Position numbers and translations under genes: made by a program | Notes under the pieces: generated by a model | What the model was told of the DNA's origin: nothing | Database searches by the model: none | The model's input: only the letters and a program-made list of their open reading frames with translations | In this document: positions 15,919 through 24,258 of the stretch, piece by piece | How the letters are laid out: every line of letters starts with the position of its first letter | Numbering within the stretch: the first letter of the stretch is position 1 | Assembly (NCBI GenBank): GCA_017305595.1 | Contig: JAFKKL010000018.1 | Location: forward strand, 1-34,843 | DNA from: Hyphomicrobiales bacterium | GTDB lineage: Bacteria > Pseudomonadota > Alphaproteobacteria > Rhizobiales > Xanthobacteraceae | Length of the DNA stretch: 34,843 nucleotides | Direction of reading: 5' to 3'

Positions 15919-17024
15919 CCATTCATGCCGGCATGACTGCACCGATCGCTCCCGTCGCATCGGAAGCAACGGACGCGCCTGCTCACGTCCGAATCGTTGA
16001 GGTTTCCAAGCGTCTCGGCGATTTCGCGGCGGTCAGAAATATCTCGCTCGATATCAAACGGGGAGAGATGCTGACGCTGCTGGGACCCTCCGGATGCGGC
16101 AAAAGCACCACATTGCGATTGCTGGCCGGCTTCTATCAGCCAACCGAAGGCGAGATATTCCTCGGCGATACGCGCATCACCATGCTGCCGCCGAACCAGC
16201 GGCAGATGACGATGGTGTTTCAGGAGTACGCGCTGTTTCCGCATCTCCGAATTTCGGAGAATGTCGGTTACGGCCTGAAGCGGCGACGCCTGCCCAAAGC
16301 ACAGGCCGAGGCCCGGATTGCGGAGATGCTCGAACTGGTCGGTCTCGCCACTTCCGGTGAGAAGTATCCGCATCAACTTTCAGGCGGTCAACAGCAGCGT
16401 GTGGCGCTGGCGCGCGCCCTCGCGGTCGATCCGGAAGTGCTGCTGCTGGATGAGCCGCTGTCGAACCTCGATGCGCGCCTGCGCGTGCGGTTGCGCGAGG
16501 AGATTGTTCGCCTGCAGAAGGTGCTGGGCAAAACCATGGTTTTCGTCACTCACGACCAGGAGGAAGCGCTCTCGATTTCCGACCGGATCGCGGTGATGAA
16601 AGAAGGCCGGATCGAACAGCTTGGGACGCCCGACGAGATCTACTTCAAGCCGCGTAGCCGGTATGTCGCGGAATTCGTCGGCACCGCGAATTTTCTCCCT
16701 GTCGATGTGCTGGATGCCGGAACCATTCGTCTCGGCTCAAAGAATCTGTCTTTCGCGGCGGGACGTGCGCCCGGTGCCGCGACACTGATGGCGCGGCCTC
16801 ATGCGTTGAAACTGACCGAGGGCGGAAGCCCGGCGGCAATTCCCGAACTTCGCGGTGTGATCGAGCGCAAGGCCTTCCATGGCAGTACGACGCGCCTGTG
16901 GGCGAAGACGTCGTTTGGCGACGTCATCGTTGATGATCCGAACTCCCGGGGTTGGCCGATCGGAGCCCAGATTGGAATCGAGATAGATACGAACCAGCTC
17001 CATGTTCTCGGCGCGGACGATTGA
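15915..17024 (+). CDS. ABC transporter ATP-binding protein
   Basis: This 369-residue ATPase has Walker A GPSGCGKST, Q-loop FQEYALFPH, signature LSGGQQQR, Walker B LLLDEPLSNLD and the switch histidine in VTHDQEEA. A C-terminal TOBE-type region from about residue 270 is typical of ferric, polyamine and sugar importers and may regulate activity. The start ATG 15915 overlaps the permease stop by four bases, which decides between it and upstream in-frame codons. With the preceding binding protein and permease it completes one importer. Confidence 0.93.
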   Translation: MTIHAGMTAPIAPVASEATDAPAHVRIVEVSKRLGDFAAVRNISLDIKRGEMLTLLGPSGCGKSTTLRLLAGFYQPTEGEIFLGDTRITMLPPNQRQMTMVFQEYALFPHLRISENVGYGLKRRRLPKAQAEARIAEMLELVGLATSGEKYPHQLSGGQQQRVALARALAVDPEVLLLDEPLSNLDARLRVRLREEIVRLQKVLGKTMVFVTHDQEEALSISDRIAVMKEGRIEQLGTPDEIYFKPRSRYVAEFVGTANFLPVDVLDAGTIRLGSKNLSFAAGRAPGAATLMARPHALKLTEGGSPAAIPELRGVIERKAFHGSTTRLWAKTSFGDVIVDDPNSRGWPIGAQIGIEIDTNQLHVLGADD

Positions 17025-17135
17025 ATCCTTGTTGTCTTCTCCCGGTCGGGGCGGCGCGTCGATCACGACCGCTGCCATTCCGCCGACGTGGAATTTGAAA
17101 AATCATTGATCTCGACAACGAAGAAGGGCGCTGCC

Positions 17136-17669
17136 ATGCCATTGTTTCCCAGTATCGTACAGAATGGGTTCGTCGTAGATGATCTCGACGCCGCCTTGCG
17201 GCATTGGATCGGCGATCTCGGAATCGGCCCCTTTTTTCTTGCTGATCACGTCGAGGTGGCCCGTTACGTGTGGCAGGGCGTGGAATCGAGCATTGATCTC
17301 ACTCTTGCTTTCGCGTTCGCCGGCGATGTCCAGATTGAGTTGATCTATCAGCACGACGAAGCGCCATCCTCGTTCCGTCATCATCTTGCAACGAAGGGGC
17401 CGGGCTTCCATCATGTCTGTCATCGCACGATGGAGTTCGACAAGGTGTATCAAGCGGCGCTCGCGCGTGGTTTAAAGATCGATAGCGAGGGCGAGATACT
17501 CGGCGGCGCACGCTTCTGCTATTTCGATTCCGGAAAGATCGGCTTGCCGCTGATGGAGATCGTCAGCCTATCGGAACGCGGGATCGCGATGCATGCGCGT
17601 ATTCATGAGGCCAGCGTTGATTGGAATGGCACCGATCCGGTACGATCACTGAAACTGAGTTCGGACTGA
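17136..17669 (+). CDS. VOC-superfamily protein (glyoxalase/extradiol-dioxygenase fold)
   Basis: This 177-residue protein has the beta-alpha-beta-beta-beta fold of the vicinal-oxygen-chelate superfamily. It starts NGFVVDDLDAALRHWI and has QIELIYQHDEAPS, a metal-site-like GFHHVCH and LMEIV near the end. Members include glyoxalase I, extradiol dioxygenases and methylmalonyl-CoA epimerase. A single-module protein could be an epimerase, isomerase or dioxygenase. I chose ATG 17136, with AGAAGGG upstream, over the in-frame GTG 17088, which lacks a good site. It follows the ABC importer by 111 bp and is the last gene of the first catabolic module. Confidence 0.82.
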   Translation: MPLFPSIVQNGFVVDDLDAALRHWIGDLGIGPFFLADHVEVARYVWQGVESSIDLTLAFAFAGDVQIELIYQHDEAPSSFRHHLATKGPGFHHVCHRTMEFDKVYQAALARGLKIDSEGEILGGARFCYFDSGKIGLPLMEIVSLSERGIAMHARIHEASVDWNGTDPVRSLKLSSD

Positions 17670-17786
17670 TCCAAACGGCAAAGTATTCGTATCATGTCCA
17701 TGCTTGCGACCTTTGTCGCAAATTCATGCTCCTTGAACATCGTCGAGGATTCGAGGGCAGCAATGGCTGAGCTTTAGATACCCACT

Positions 17787-17810
17787 TTCTTGGTCAAATT
17801 CTTGGTCAAA
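17787..17810. repeat. tandem 12-bp direct repeat
   Basis: Two exact copies of ttcttggtcaaa lie head to tail at 17787-17798 and 17799-17810. They sit 26 bases left of the 71-bp repeat copy. A perfect 12-mer tandem at a module boundary could be a protein-binding site, such as an integrase arm site, but that role is inferred. Confidence 0.6.
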
Positions 17811-17835
17811 AAATTCTGTCGGGGGCGGCTTCCGT

Positions 17836-17906
17836 TGCCCCTCACTCAACCGGCGAACCTGTCTCCGCTCCTTCGTGAAGAACGCGATTTTCGGCAGGGA
17901 GATGGA
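17836..17906 (+). repeat. left copy of about 71-bp imperfect direct repeat
   Basis: Aligned by eye to 25369-25439 with three gap positions, about 57 of 69 paired bases agree. Agreement includes an exact tgtctccgctcct run. The two copies lie in the same orientation and flank the module at 18.0-25.2 kb. Weaker similarity continues rightward for about 30 bases. Confidence 0.65.
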
Positions 17907-18029
17907 ACGAATTCTGGCGCTACGTCGTGCGATGTATCGGAAAATTCGATAATTAATTAGAGGAAAATATCGTTTGAACTAATCATTCAGTCTCCCCATC
18001 CTCGTGAGAGAAAGTCGAGGGAGAGATTT

Positions 18030-18533
18030 ATGAGCGTCAGCAACTTCATCCAGCCGTCAGAACTTCGGGCTTTCGCTGGCAACTTCGCTACCGGCGTGGC
18101 TGTCGTGACGACCCGGGACGCAGGCGGTCGATGTTACGGGCTGACCATGAACGCCGTGACATCGTTGTCGCTGAATCCGCCGCTTCTTCTGATCTGCCTC
18201 GACAACGCATCCAGCACTCTTCGGGCTTTGGAAGAGAGCAATCATTTTTGTTTGCACTTTCTCGCCGCCGATCAGCAGCCGATCTCGAATCTCTTTTCCA
18301 CCAAAGTCGACGACAAGTTTGCGTCGCTCACCTACTCAATAGGCGAATTCGGTAGCCCTGTTCTCTTCGGTGTCGTGGCGGCGGGCGAATGCCAAGTCGC
18401 CAGTAAGTATCCGGGCGGCGACCACACTATTGTTGTTGGCGCTGTCCGAGCGATGTCGGTCAGTGGCGGCGAACCCCTCCTCTATCATCGTGGGCAGTAT
18501 GCGAGCCTCGTCGGGCATCGTAAGTCCGCCTGA
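18030..18533 (+). CDS. flavin reductase (DIM6/NTAB family)
   Basis: This 167-residue protein begins like the flavin-reductase-domain family: LRAFAGNFATGVAVVTTRD, then GLTMNAVTSLSLNPPLLLICLDNAS and FCLHFLAADQQ. These are the FMN-binding barrel strands seen in RutF, NtaB, HpaC and similar small partners. They use NAD(P)H to make free reduced flavin for a separate monooxygenase. The NtaA-type monooxygenase at 19862-21250 in the same operon is the likely partner. ATG 18030 has a GAGGGAGAG site. It is unrelated in fold to the FMN reductase at 4812-5438. Confidence 0.9.
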   Translation: MSVSNFIQPSELRAFAGNFATGVAVVTTRDAGGRCYGLTMNAVTSLSLNPPLLLICLDNASSTLRALEESNHFCLHFLAADQQPISNLFSTKVDDKFASLTYSIGEFGSPVLFGVVAAGECQVASKYPGGDHTIVVGAVRAMSVSGGEPLLYHRGQYASLVGHRKSA

Positions 18534-18567
18534 GTTGGGCCGTCGCGGCAATTCGGCAGGTGCAACG

Positions 18568-19824
18568 ATGATGCATGATGCGGCGATTTCCCAATCGCGC
18601 ACGCACGACGTCTCGTCCATGCGGCGCGTTCAGACGTTGCTAATCATTTGCGTCTGCATCGTTCTTTCGATGTCGACGTGGTTCTCTACCGCGGCGGTCG
18701 TTCCGCAATTGCGCGTCGTCTGGCAGATCTCAGACAGCATGGCTTCCTGGCTTACGATTACCGTGCAACTCGGATTTGTCTTGGGTGCGCTGATGATGGC
18801 GATCACCGGACTCGCCGATCGTTATCCGCCGCCGGTTTTGATGGCAATCTCAGCGACCGGGGCAGCGTTCACGAATTTATGCCTATTGTGGGCTGGCGGA
18901 GCGGAGGGCGCGATCGGGCTTCGATTCCTGACGGGCATATTTATGGCAGGAATCTATCCGCCGTCGCTCAAACTGGTCGCAAGTTGGTATCTCAAGGGAC
19001 GAGGTCTCGCGCTCGGCGTCACGATTGGTGCATTGACTCTCGGATCTGCATTGCCGCATCTGATTAATGCATCAACCGGGTTGCAATGGCAGTACATTAT
19101 TGTTGCAACAAGCGTTGCGACGCTGCTTGGCGGTGTTGGTATCGCACTCCTGGTCCGAATGGGACCGTATCCATTTTCGTCGTCCAATTTTCGCATCGGC
19201 AGCTTGCGGTCAGCCTTGCTCAACCGCAAGTACGTGCTAATTACTGCCGGATACCTTGGTCACATGTGGGAGCTCTACGCAGCTTGGTCGTGGATGCTCA
19301 TCCTGGTTCGAGCACGGATCGAGCAGCACGCCGAACGCCCACAACTGGCAGCGCTCATCACGTTTCTGATCATTGCGGCCGGTGCACCTGCCTGCATCAT
19401 GGCAGGTTATCTTGCGGACAAGTTTGGCGCGATCCCAACGACGATCCTGTTCATGGCGATCTCGGGAACAGCGGCCGTCTTAGTTGGCTTTTCGTTCTAC
19501 CTACCACTCTGGGGCTTCTTGATCGTTGCGCTGCTATGGGGCGCATCGGTCATCGGCGACTCGGCGCAATTCTCCGCGCTGGTGACGACCACGATCGATC
19601 GAAGCCTCATCGGAACAGCGCTGACAGTGCAACTCGGGTTAGGATTCATGCTGACGTCGGTCACGATCTGGCTGGTCCCATGGATCGCTGCGCGAGTTGG
19701 CTGGCAATGGGCACCGCTTTGTCTGGTGCCGGGACCGGCATTGGGGATCGCCGCCATGGTCGTGCTGCGACGTACGTGGGGCAGGGATCCTTTCCTGCGG
19801 CCCGCGCCATCGACGAATCCGTGA
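18568..19824 (+). CDS. MFS transporter
   Basis: This 418-residue protein has about 12 hydrophobic segments and a weakly conserved loop 2-3 (GLADRYPPP) in place of the full GxxxDRxGRR signature. It probably moves a small organic compound, in or out, across the inner membrane. The frame is open well upstream. I chose ATG 18568, just after the flavin reductase stop at 18533, because GCAGG lies seven bases before it; ATG 18571 is also possible. Placed between the flavin reductase and the monooxygenase genes, it is likely the dedicated transporter of the second module. Confidence 0.83.
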   Translation: MMHDAAISQSRTHDVSSMRRVQTLLIICVCIVLSMSTWFSTAAVVPQLRVVWQISDSMASWLTITVQLGFVLGALMMAITGLADRYPPPVLMAISATGAAFTNLCLLWAGGAEGAIGLRFLTGIFMAGIYPPSLKLVASWYLKGRGLALGVTIGALTLGSALPHLINASTGLQWQYIIVATSVATLLGGVGIALLVRMGPYPFSSSNFRIGSLRSALLNRKYVLITAGYLGHMWELYAAWSWMLILVRARIEQHAERPQLAALITFLIIAAGAPACIMAGYLADKFGAIPTTILFMAISGTAAVLVGFSFYLPLWGFLIVALLWGASVIGDSAQFSALVTTTIDRSLIGTALTVQLGLGFMLTSVTIWLVPWIAARVGWQWAPLCLVPGPALGIAAMVVLRRTWGRDPFLRPAPSTNP

Positions 19825-19861
19825 GCCCGCTTCAGTTTCCGAAATCAACGTGAGTGAGAAA

Positions 19862-21250
19862 ATGAAAAAGCAAATCCGCCTCAATGCCTTCGACATGAAT
19901 GCCGCCAGTCATCAATCGCCTGGCCTGTGGCGCCATCCGCGCGATCGGTCCACGAACTACGCGCGCCTGGACTACTGGACGGATCTGGCTCGTACTTTGG
20001 AACGGGGCAAGTTCGATGGCATTTTCCTTGCGGACGTGATGGGCATCTATGATGTGTATGGCGGCACGCCCGACGTCGCTCTGCGAGGTGGGGTGCAAGT
20101 TCCCGTCAACGATCCATCGTTGATCGTGCCCGCGATGGCCATGGTGACCGAGCATCTCGGTTTTGGCGTTACCTGCACGCTATCCTATGAGCCGCCGTAT
20201 CCATTTGCGCGTCGCATGTCGACGCTGGATCACCTCACCAACGGCCGTATCGGTTGGAATATCGTCACCGGCTATCTCGACAGTGCGGCCAAGGGATCTG
20301 GCCTCAGCAAGCAGGCGTCGCACGATCTGCGTTACGCTGTCGCCGATGAATATATGGACGTCGTCTACAAGCTCTGGGAAGCGAGTTGGGATGACGATGC
20401 CGTCGTGGTGGACCGGGCGCGGGGAGTTTATACCGATCCCTCGAAGGTTCGTCGCATTCATCACCGCGGGGAGAACTACCAAGTCGATGCGGTTCACCTG
20501 ACTGAGCCGTCGCCGCAGCGGACACCGGTTCTCTATCAGGCCGGCGCTTCGCCGAAAGGCATGAGCTTCGCAGCCAAGCATGCGGAATGCATATTTATCA
20601 ATGGTCCGTCGAGCGTGGTGTTGTCGAAGACCGTGCGCAAGATCCGTGAGCAGATCGCCGCGCAAGGGCGTGAGCAGTCGAGCATTCTGATCTTCGCCGG
20701 CATGACCGTGATTGTCGGCCGTGACGACAAGGAGGCGGAGGAGCGATTGAACGATTACCGCAAATATATCGACCGGGACGGTGCGCTTGCACTGATGTCG
20801 GGCTGGACCGGCATCGACTTCTCTTCCTATGACAAGAACGATCGCGTTCAGCATATCCGCAACGACGCGATTCATTCCGCGGTAGATCGTTTCACCATCG
20901 CCGATCCGGACAGGGTTTGGACCATCGGTGAAGTCGCAGAGTTCGTCGGCATTGGCGGCGCCGGTCCGCTGATCGTCGGATCGCCGCAGCGCGTCGCGGA
21001 CGAATTGGAAAAGTGGATGGAAGACACCGGCGTCGACGGATTCAACCTGATGTACACCGTGATGCCGGAATGCATGACGGATTTTGTCGATCTCGTCGTT
21101 CCGGAACTTCAGCAGCGTGGCGCCTACAAGGCGGATTACACGCCGGGAACGCTTCGCGAGAAGCTTCTCGGCGGTGGCGCGCGAACGTCGTTGCCTCATC
21201 CCAGCGCGGTCTTCCGCGCTAACGCGGTCGAACTCGCAGGCGCCAAGTAA
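19862..21250 (+). CDS. flavin-dependent monooxygenase of the NtaA/SnaA/DszA family
   Basis: This 462-residue LLM protein opens with the family start (LNAFDMNAASHQSPGLWRHP) and has ERGKFDGIFLADVMG, GRIGWNIVTG and YQAGASPKG. Relatives cleave C-N or C-S bonds (nitrilotriacetate, dibenzothiophene sulfone) with reduced FMN from a separate reductase. The flavin reductase at 18030 is the partner by position. The usual GWNIVTS serine is glycine here (GWNIVTGYLDSAAKGSG), which may mark another substrate group. I chose ATG 19862 because the conserved start lies right after it; GTG 19850 is an alternative. The aldehyde dehydrogenase downstream fits an aldehyde product. Confidence 0.9.
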   Translation: MKKQIRLNAFDMNAASHQSPGLWRHPRDRSTNYARLDYWTDLARTLERGKFDGIFLADVMGIYDVYGGTPDVALRGGVQVPVNDPSLIVPAMAMVTEHLGFGVTCTLSYEPPYPFARRMSTLDHLTNGRIGWNIVTGYLDSAAKGSGLSKQASHDLRYAVADEYMDVVYKLWEASWDDDAVVVDRARGVYTDPSKVRRIHHRGENYQVDAVHLTEPSPQRTPVLYQAGASPKGMSFAAKHAECIFINGPSSVVLSKTVRKIREQIAAQGREQSSILIFAGMTVIVGRDDKEAEERLNDYRKYIDRDGALALMSGWTGIDFSSYDKNDRVQHIRNDAIHSAVDRFTIADPDRVWTIGEVAEFVGIGGAGPLIVGSPQRVADELEKWMEDTGVDGFNLMYTVMPECMTDFVDLVVPELQQRGAYKADYTPGTLREKLLGGGARTSLPHPSAVFRANAVELAGAK

Positions 21251-21320
21251 TCCCGCGACATTTCCGGTTTACCCGGGCGGCATCCATCCAACTCAACAGA
21301 TTATAAAAGGGAACTTTGAA

Positions 21321-22553
21321 ATGTTAATCGATCGGCGAAAATTCCTTGCAACAACGGGGGCGGCAGCGGGGCTCGCGGGGTTGCCGCGCATGGCGCGCGC
21401 GCAAGTCAAATCGAAGATCAAGCTGGGCATCATCAGCGATCTGTCCGGTCCGAATCGCGACAACAGCGCGCCGTCTTTGGCCTGCGCACAGCAGGCGATC
21501 GAGGATTTCGATGCGAAGAACCGGGGACTGGACGTCGAGGTGCTGGTTGCGGATCACCAGAACAAGCCGGACCTCGCATCGATTATCGCGCGCCGATGGT
21601 TTGACGTCGACGGCGTCGATTGTCTGGTCGACGTTTCGACATCGAACACAGCGCTTGCCGTCAACAGCATCGTCCGTGAGAAGAACAAGGTGATGATGGT
21701 GGTTGGCGCGGCCACTTCCGAATTGACTGGTCCGCAGTGCAGCCCCAACACAGTGCATTGGGCCTACGATACGGTCATGTATGCTAATTCGTCCGCCAAG
21801 GCGATGCTGAAGAAAGGCGGAACGAGCTGGTATTTCATTGCGGCCGACTACGCCTTTGGGCAGGCCATGCGGCGGGATGCCAGCACCGTCATTACGGAGA
21901 ATGGTGGTAAGGTCGTGGGCTCGGTTGCCTATCCATTCCCGGGCACCAGTGATTTCTCGTCGTTCCTGCTGCAGGCGCAGGCCTCTGGCGCACAGGTTCT
22001 CGGCCTCTGTCAGTCGGGTGCAGATACGTTCAACTGCATCAAGCAGATGAAGGAGTTCGGCGTTGATCGTACGATGAAGCCGATCACTCTTTTGATGTAC
22101 GCAAACGAAGTTCGCCGCATGGGACTCGAGGTGGCGCAAGGGCTATTGTTGACGGAAAGCTTCTACTGGGACCTCAATGACAGGACCCGTGCTTTCATGA
22201 AGCGCGTGCGCCCCAAGACGCCGGACAACTGGCCGACCTCGGCAAGCGCCGGCGTCTATTCAAACACGATGCACTACCTGAAGGCGGTGGTCGATATGGG
22301 CCCAGTGCAGGCGAAGGCTGACGGCGCCGCGACGGTTGTTCGCATGAAGGCGATGCCGACGGATGACGATGCTTATGGCAAGGGCAGGATCAGAGAGGAT
22401 GGCCGCAAGATGCACTCGGCTTATCTGTTCGAGGTGAAGAAACCGTCGGAAAGCACGGGAGACTGGGATCTGCTGAAACTGGCTGGCGAAGTTCCGGCCG
22501 AAGAAGCGTTCCGTCCTCTCGACAAGGGCGGATGTCCCTTCGTCAAGGCGTGA
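21321..22553 (+). CDS. Tat-exported ABC substrate-binding protein, branched-chain amino acid/amide type
   Basis: This 410-residue protein has a twin-arginine signal (DRRKFLATTGAAAGLAGLP, cleavage near ARAQ at residue 28) followed by a type I periplasmic binding fold (IKLGIISDLSGPNRDNS, AIEDFDAKN, VVGAATSELTGPQ). Such proteins bind amino acids, amides, urea or aromatic acids for a HAAT-type ABC importer. No matching permeases or ATPases lie in this window, so it is an orphan binding protein here or works with a distant transporter. AAAGGGA precedes ATG 21321. It may capture the pathway substrate outside the cell membrane. Confidence 0.88.
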   Translation: MLIDRRKFLATTGAAAGLAGLPRMARAQVKSKIKLGIISDLSGPNRDNSAPSLACAQQAIEDFDAKNRGLDVEVLVADHQNKPDLASIIARRWFDVDGVDCLVDVSTSNTALAVNSIVREKNKVMMVVGAATSELTGPQCSPNTVHWAYDTVMYANSSAKAMLKKGGTSWYFIAADYAFGQAMRRDASTVITENGGKVVGSVAYPFPGTSDFSSFLLQAQASGAQVLGLCQSGADTFNCIKQMKEFGVDRTMKPITLLMYANEVRRMGLEVAQGLLLTESFYWDLNDRTRAFMKRVRPKTPDNWPTSASAGVYSNTMHYLKAVVDMGPVQAKADGAATVVRMKAMPTDDDAYGKGRIREDGRKMHSAYLFEVKKPSESTGDWDLLKLAGEVPAEEAFRPLDKGGCPFVKA

Positions 22554-22691
22554 TACCAGAGCGCGGGACAGGTGCCGTCGGCCGATGAGGGGCGGCTGGC
22601 GCTACACGGTTAATCCGCGTCATTCCACGATTGCATCGACAGGCGCGCACCTGTCGATGCAATAATCGCGAGCCTGGAGAGGGAAAGAGGC

Positions 22692-24131
22692 ATGACATTC
22701 GATAAGCTCATGATCGGTGGCCGCTGGCGCCCGGCGACTGAGGGGCAAACGATTCCGGTGTTCGCCCCGTCCACCGGACAGCAGATATCATCGATCCCCC
22801 GAGGCGGAGAGGCAGATGTCGGAGCTGCGGTGAAGGCCGCACGCGAAGCCTTCGAAGGGGCGTGGGGCGCCATGCCTGCATTCGAGCGGGGGCGTTTGCT
22901 GAGCCGTTTTGCTGCGCGCATTCTCGATCACGCGGAAGAGCTGGCGCTACTCGAAGCGAGCGATACCGGCAAGCCGATGACGCTGGCTCGCAATGATATC
23001 AAGGCCTGCGCCCGCTATTTCGAATTCTATGGAGGCGCTGCCGATAAGATCCACGGCGAAACCATTCCATATCTGAGTGGCTATCAAGTGATAGTGATGC
23101 GTGAGGCGCGCGGCGTGACCGGGCATATCATTCCCTGGAATTATCCGGCGCAAATGTTCGGCCGCACGTTGGCGCCGGCACTCGCAGCAGGCAATGCGAC
23201 GGTATTAAAGCCGGCGGAGGAGGCTTGCCTATCGAGCTTCCGCCTTGTTGATATCGCCATGGACGTCGGATTCCCCGAAGGTGCCATCAATCTGGTATCC
23301 GGACTTGGCAGCGAAGCCGGTGCGGCATTGACCGCACATCCAGGCCTTGACCTGATTTCGTTCACCGGGTCGCCGGCGGTCGGCACGCTGGTGCAGCAGG
23401 CGGCTGCGATGAATCATGTGCCCTGCGTACTCGAACTGGGCGGCAAGTCACCGCAGATCGTTTTCGATGATGCCGATGTTGAATCCGCAAGTAAGGCCAT
23501 CACCGCCGGCATTATCCAGAATGCCGGGCAGACCTGTTCGGCCGGAAGTCGCGTATTGATTCATCAGAAGGTTTACGACCAGGTTCTGGCGGCTCTGGCC
23601 GATCGATTTTCACGCGTCGTGGCGGGCCCGCACGAACTCGATCTCGATTGCGGGCCGGTGATTTCCGCCAAGCAACAGGGGCGGGTCGAGAACTATCTTC
23701 GTGAAGGCGAGCGCGATGGCGTCACCGTCGCCGCACAGGGGCAATTGCACCCCCGCACGCAGGATGGCGGATACTTTGTAACGCCGACGCTGTTCAGCAA
23801 CGTCGCATCGACGCATCTGCTGGCGCAAGAAGAAATCTTCGGTCCGGTCTTGGTCGCACTGCCGTTCAGCGACGAGGCCGACGCAATCAGGATCGCTAAC
23901 GACACGCCATACGGCTTAATGGCGGGAATATGGACTCGCGATGGAGGGCGCCAGCTTCGTCTTGCCAAGGCAGTTCGGGCTGGTCAGATCTATGTTAACG
24001 GTTTCGGCGCAGGCGGAGGCATTGAGTTGCCATTTGGCGGGTTCAAGCGCAGCGGTCACGGTCGTGAGAAGGGGTTCGAGGCACTGCGTGAATTCACCGT
24101 GGCGAAAACCGTGATCCTCAACCACGGCTAG
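22692..24131 (+). CDS. aldehyde dehydrogenase (NAD(P)-dependent)
   Basis: This 479-residue protein has the ALDH signatures: IIPWNYP (Asn150), FTGSPAVG (about 224-231), the general base Glu248 in LELGGKSP, and the nucleophile Cys282 in NAGQTCSAGSR. It oxidises an aldehyde to the acid using NAD or NADP in the cytoplasm. Being in the same unit as an oxygenase that can release an aldehyde, it probably removes that product. A gap of 138 bp separates it from the binding-protein gene, and a LysR gene follows in the same direction. The specific aldehyde is not shown by the sequence. Confidence 0.93.
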   Translation: MTFDKLMIGGRWRPATEGQTIPVFAPSTGQQISSIPRGGEADVGAAVKAAREAFEGAWGAMPAFERGRLLSRFAARILDHAEELALLEASDTGKPMTLARNDIKACARYFEFYGGAADKIHGETIPYLSGYQVIVMREARGVTGHIIPWNYPAQMFGRTLAPALAAGNATVLKPAEEACLSSFRLVDIAMDVGFPEGAINLVSGLGSEAGAALTAHPGLDLISFTGSPAVGTLVQQAAAMNHVPCVLELGGKSPQIVFDDADVESASKAITAGIIQNAGQTCSAGSRVLIHQKVYDQVLAALADRFSRVVAGPHELDLDCGPVISAKQQGRVENYLREGERDGVTVAAQGQLHPRTQDGGYFVTPTLFSNVASTHLLAQEEIFGPVLVALPFSDEADAIRIANDTPYGLMAGIWTRDGGRQLRLAKAVRAGQIYVNGFGAGGGIELPFGGFKRSGHGREKGFEALREFTVAKTVILNHG

Positions 24132-24258
24132 GTTGATCGCAGTTGCACGCATCGTTTTATGGCGCTTTCTGGCTTGGTTCGGCTGGCAGTATGTCCTGTG
24201 ATAGACCTCGTTATGCGGGCGATGTTCGCTGACGTGACTCTGCGACCCGGCGAGGGGG

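Larger units (their letters stand above)
17670..18029. other. gene-free junction between the two catabolic modules
   Basis: This 360-bp stretch has no convincing gene. It holds a perfect tandem 12-mer (ttcttggtcaaa at 17787-17798 and 17799-17810) and, at 17836-17906, a copy of a repeat that also occurs at 25369-25439. The last 100 bases are AT-rich (taattaatta near 17952) and probably contain the promoter of the flavin reductase gene, with a GAGGGAGAG binding site just before ATG 18030. I read it as a recombination junction plus a promoter. Confidence 0.6.

Noticed and set aside
1606-21250. A complete pyrimidine-degrading rut operon
   Set aside because: Only a RutD-like hydrolase, LLM enzymes and a flavin reductase resemble rut parts. 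They are on different strands and far apart, and RutB, RutC, RutE and RutG counterparts are missing.
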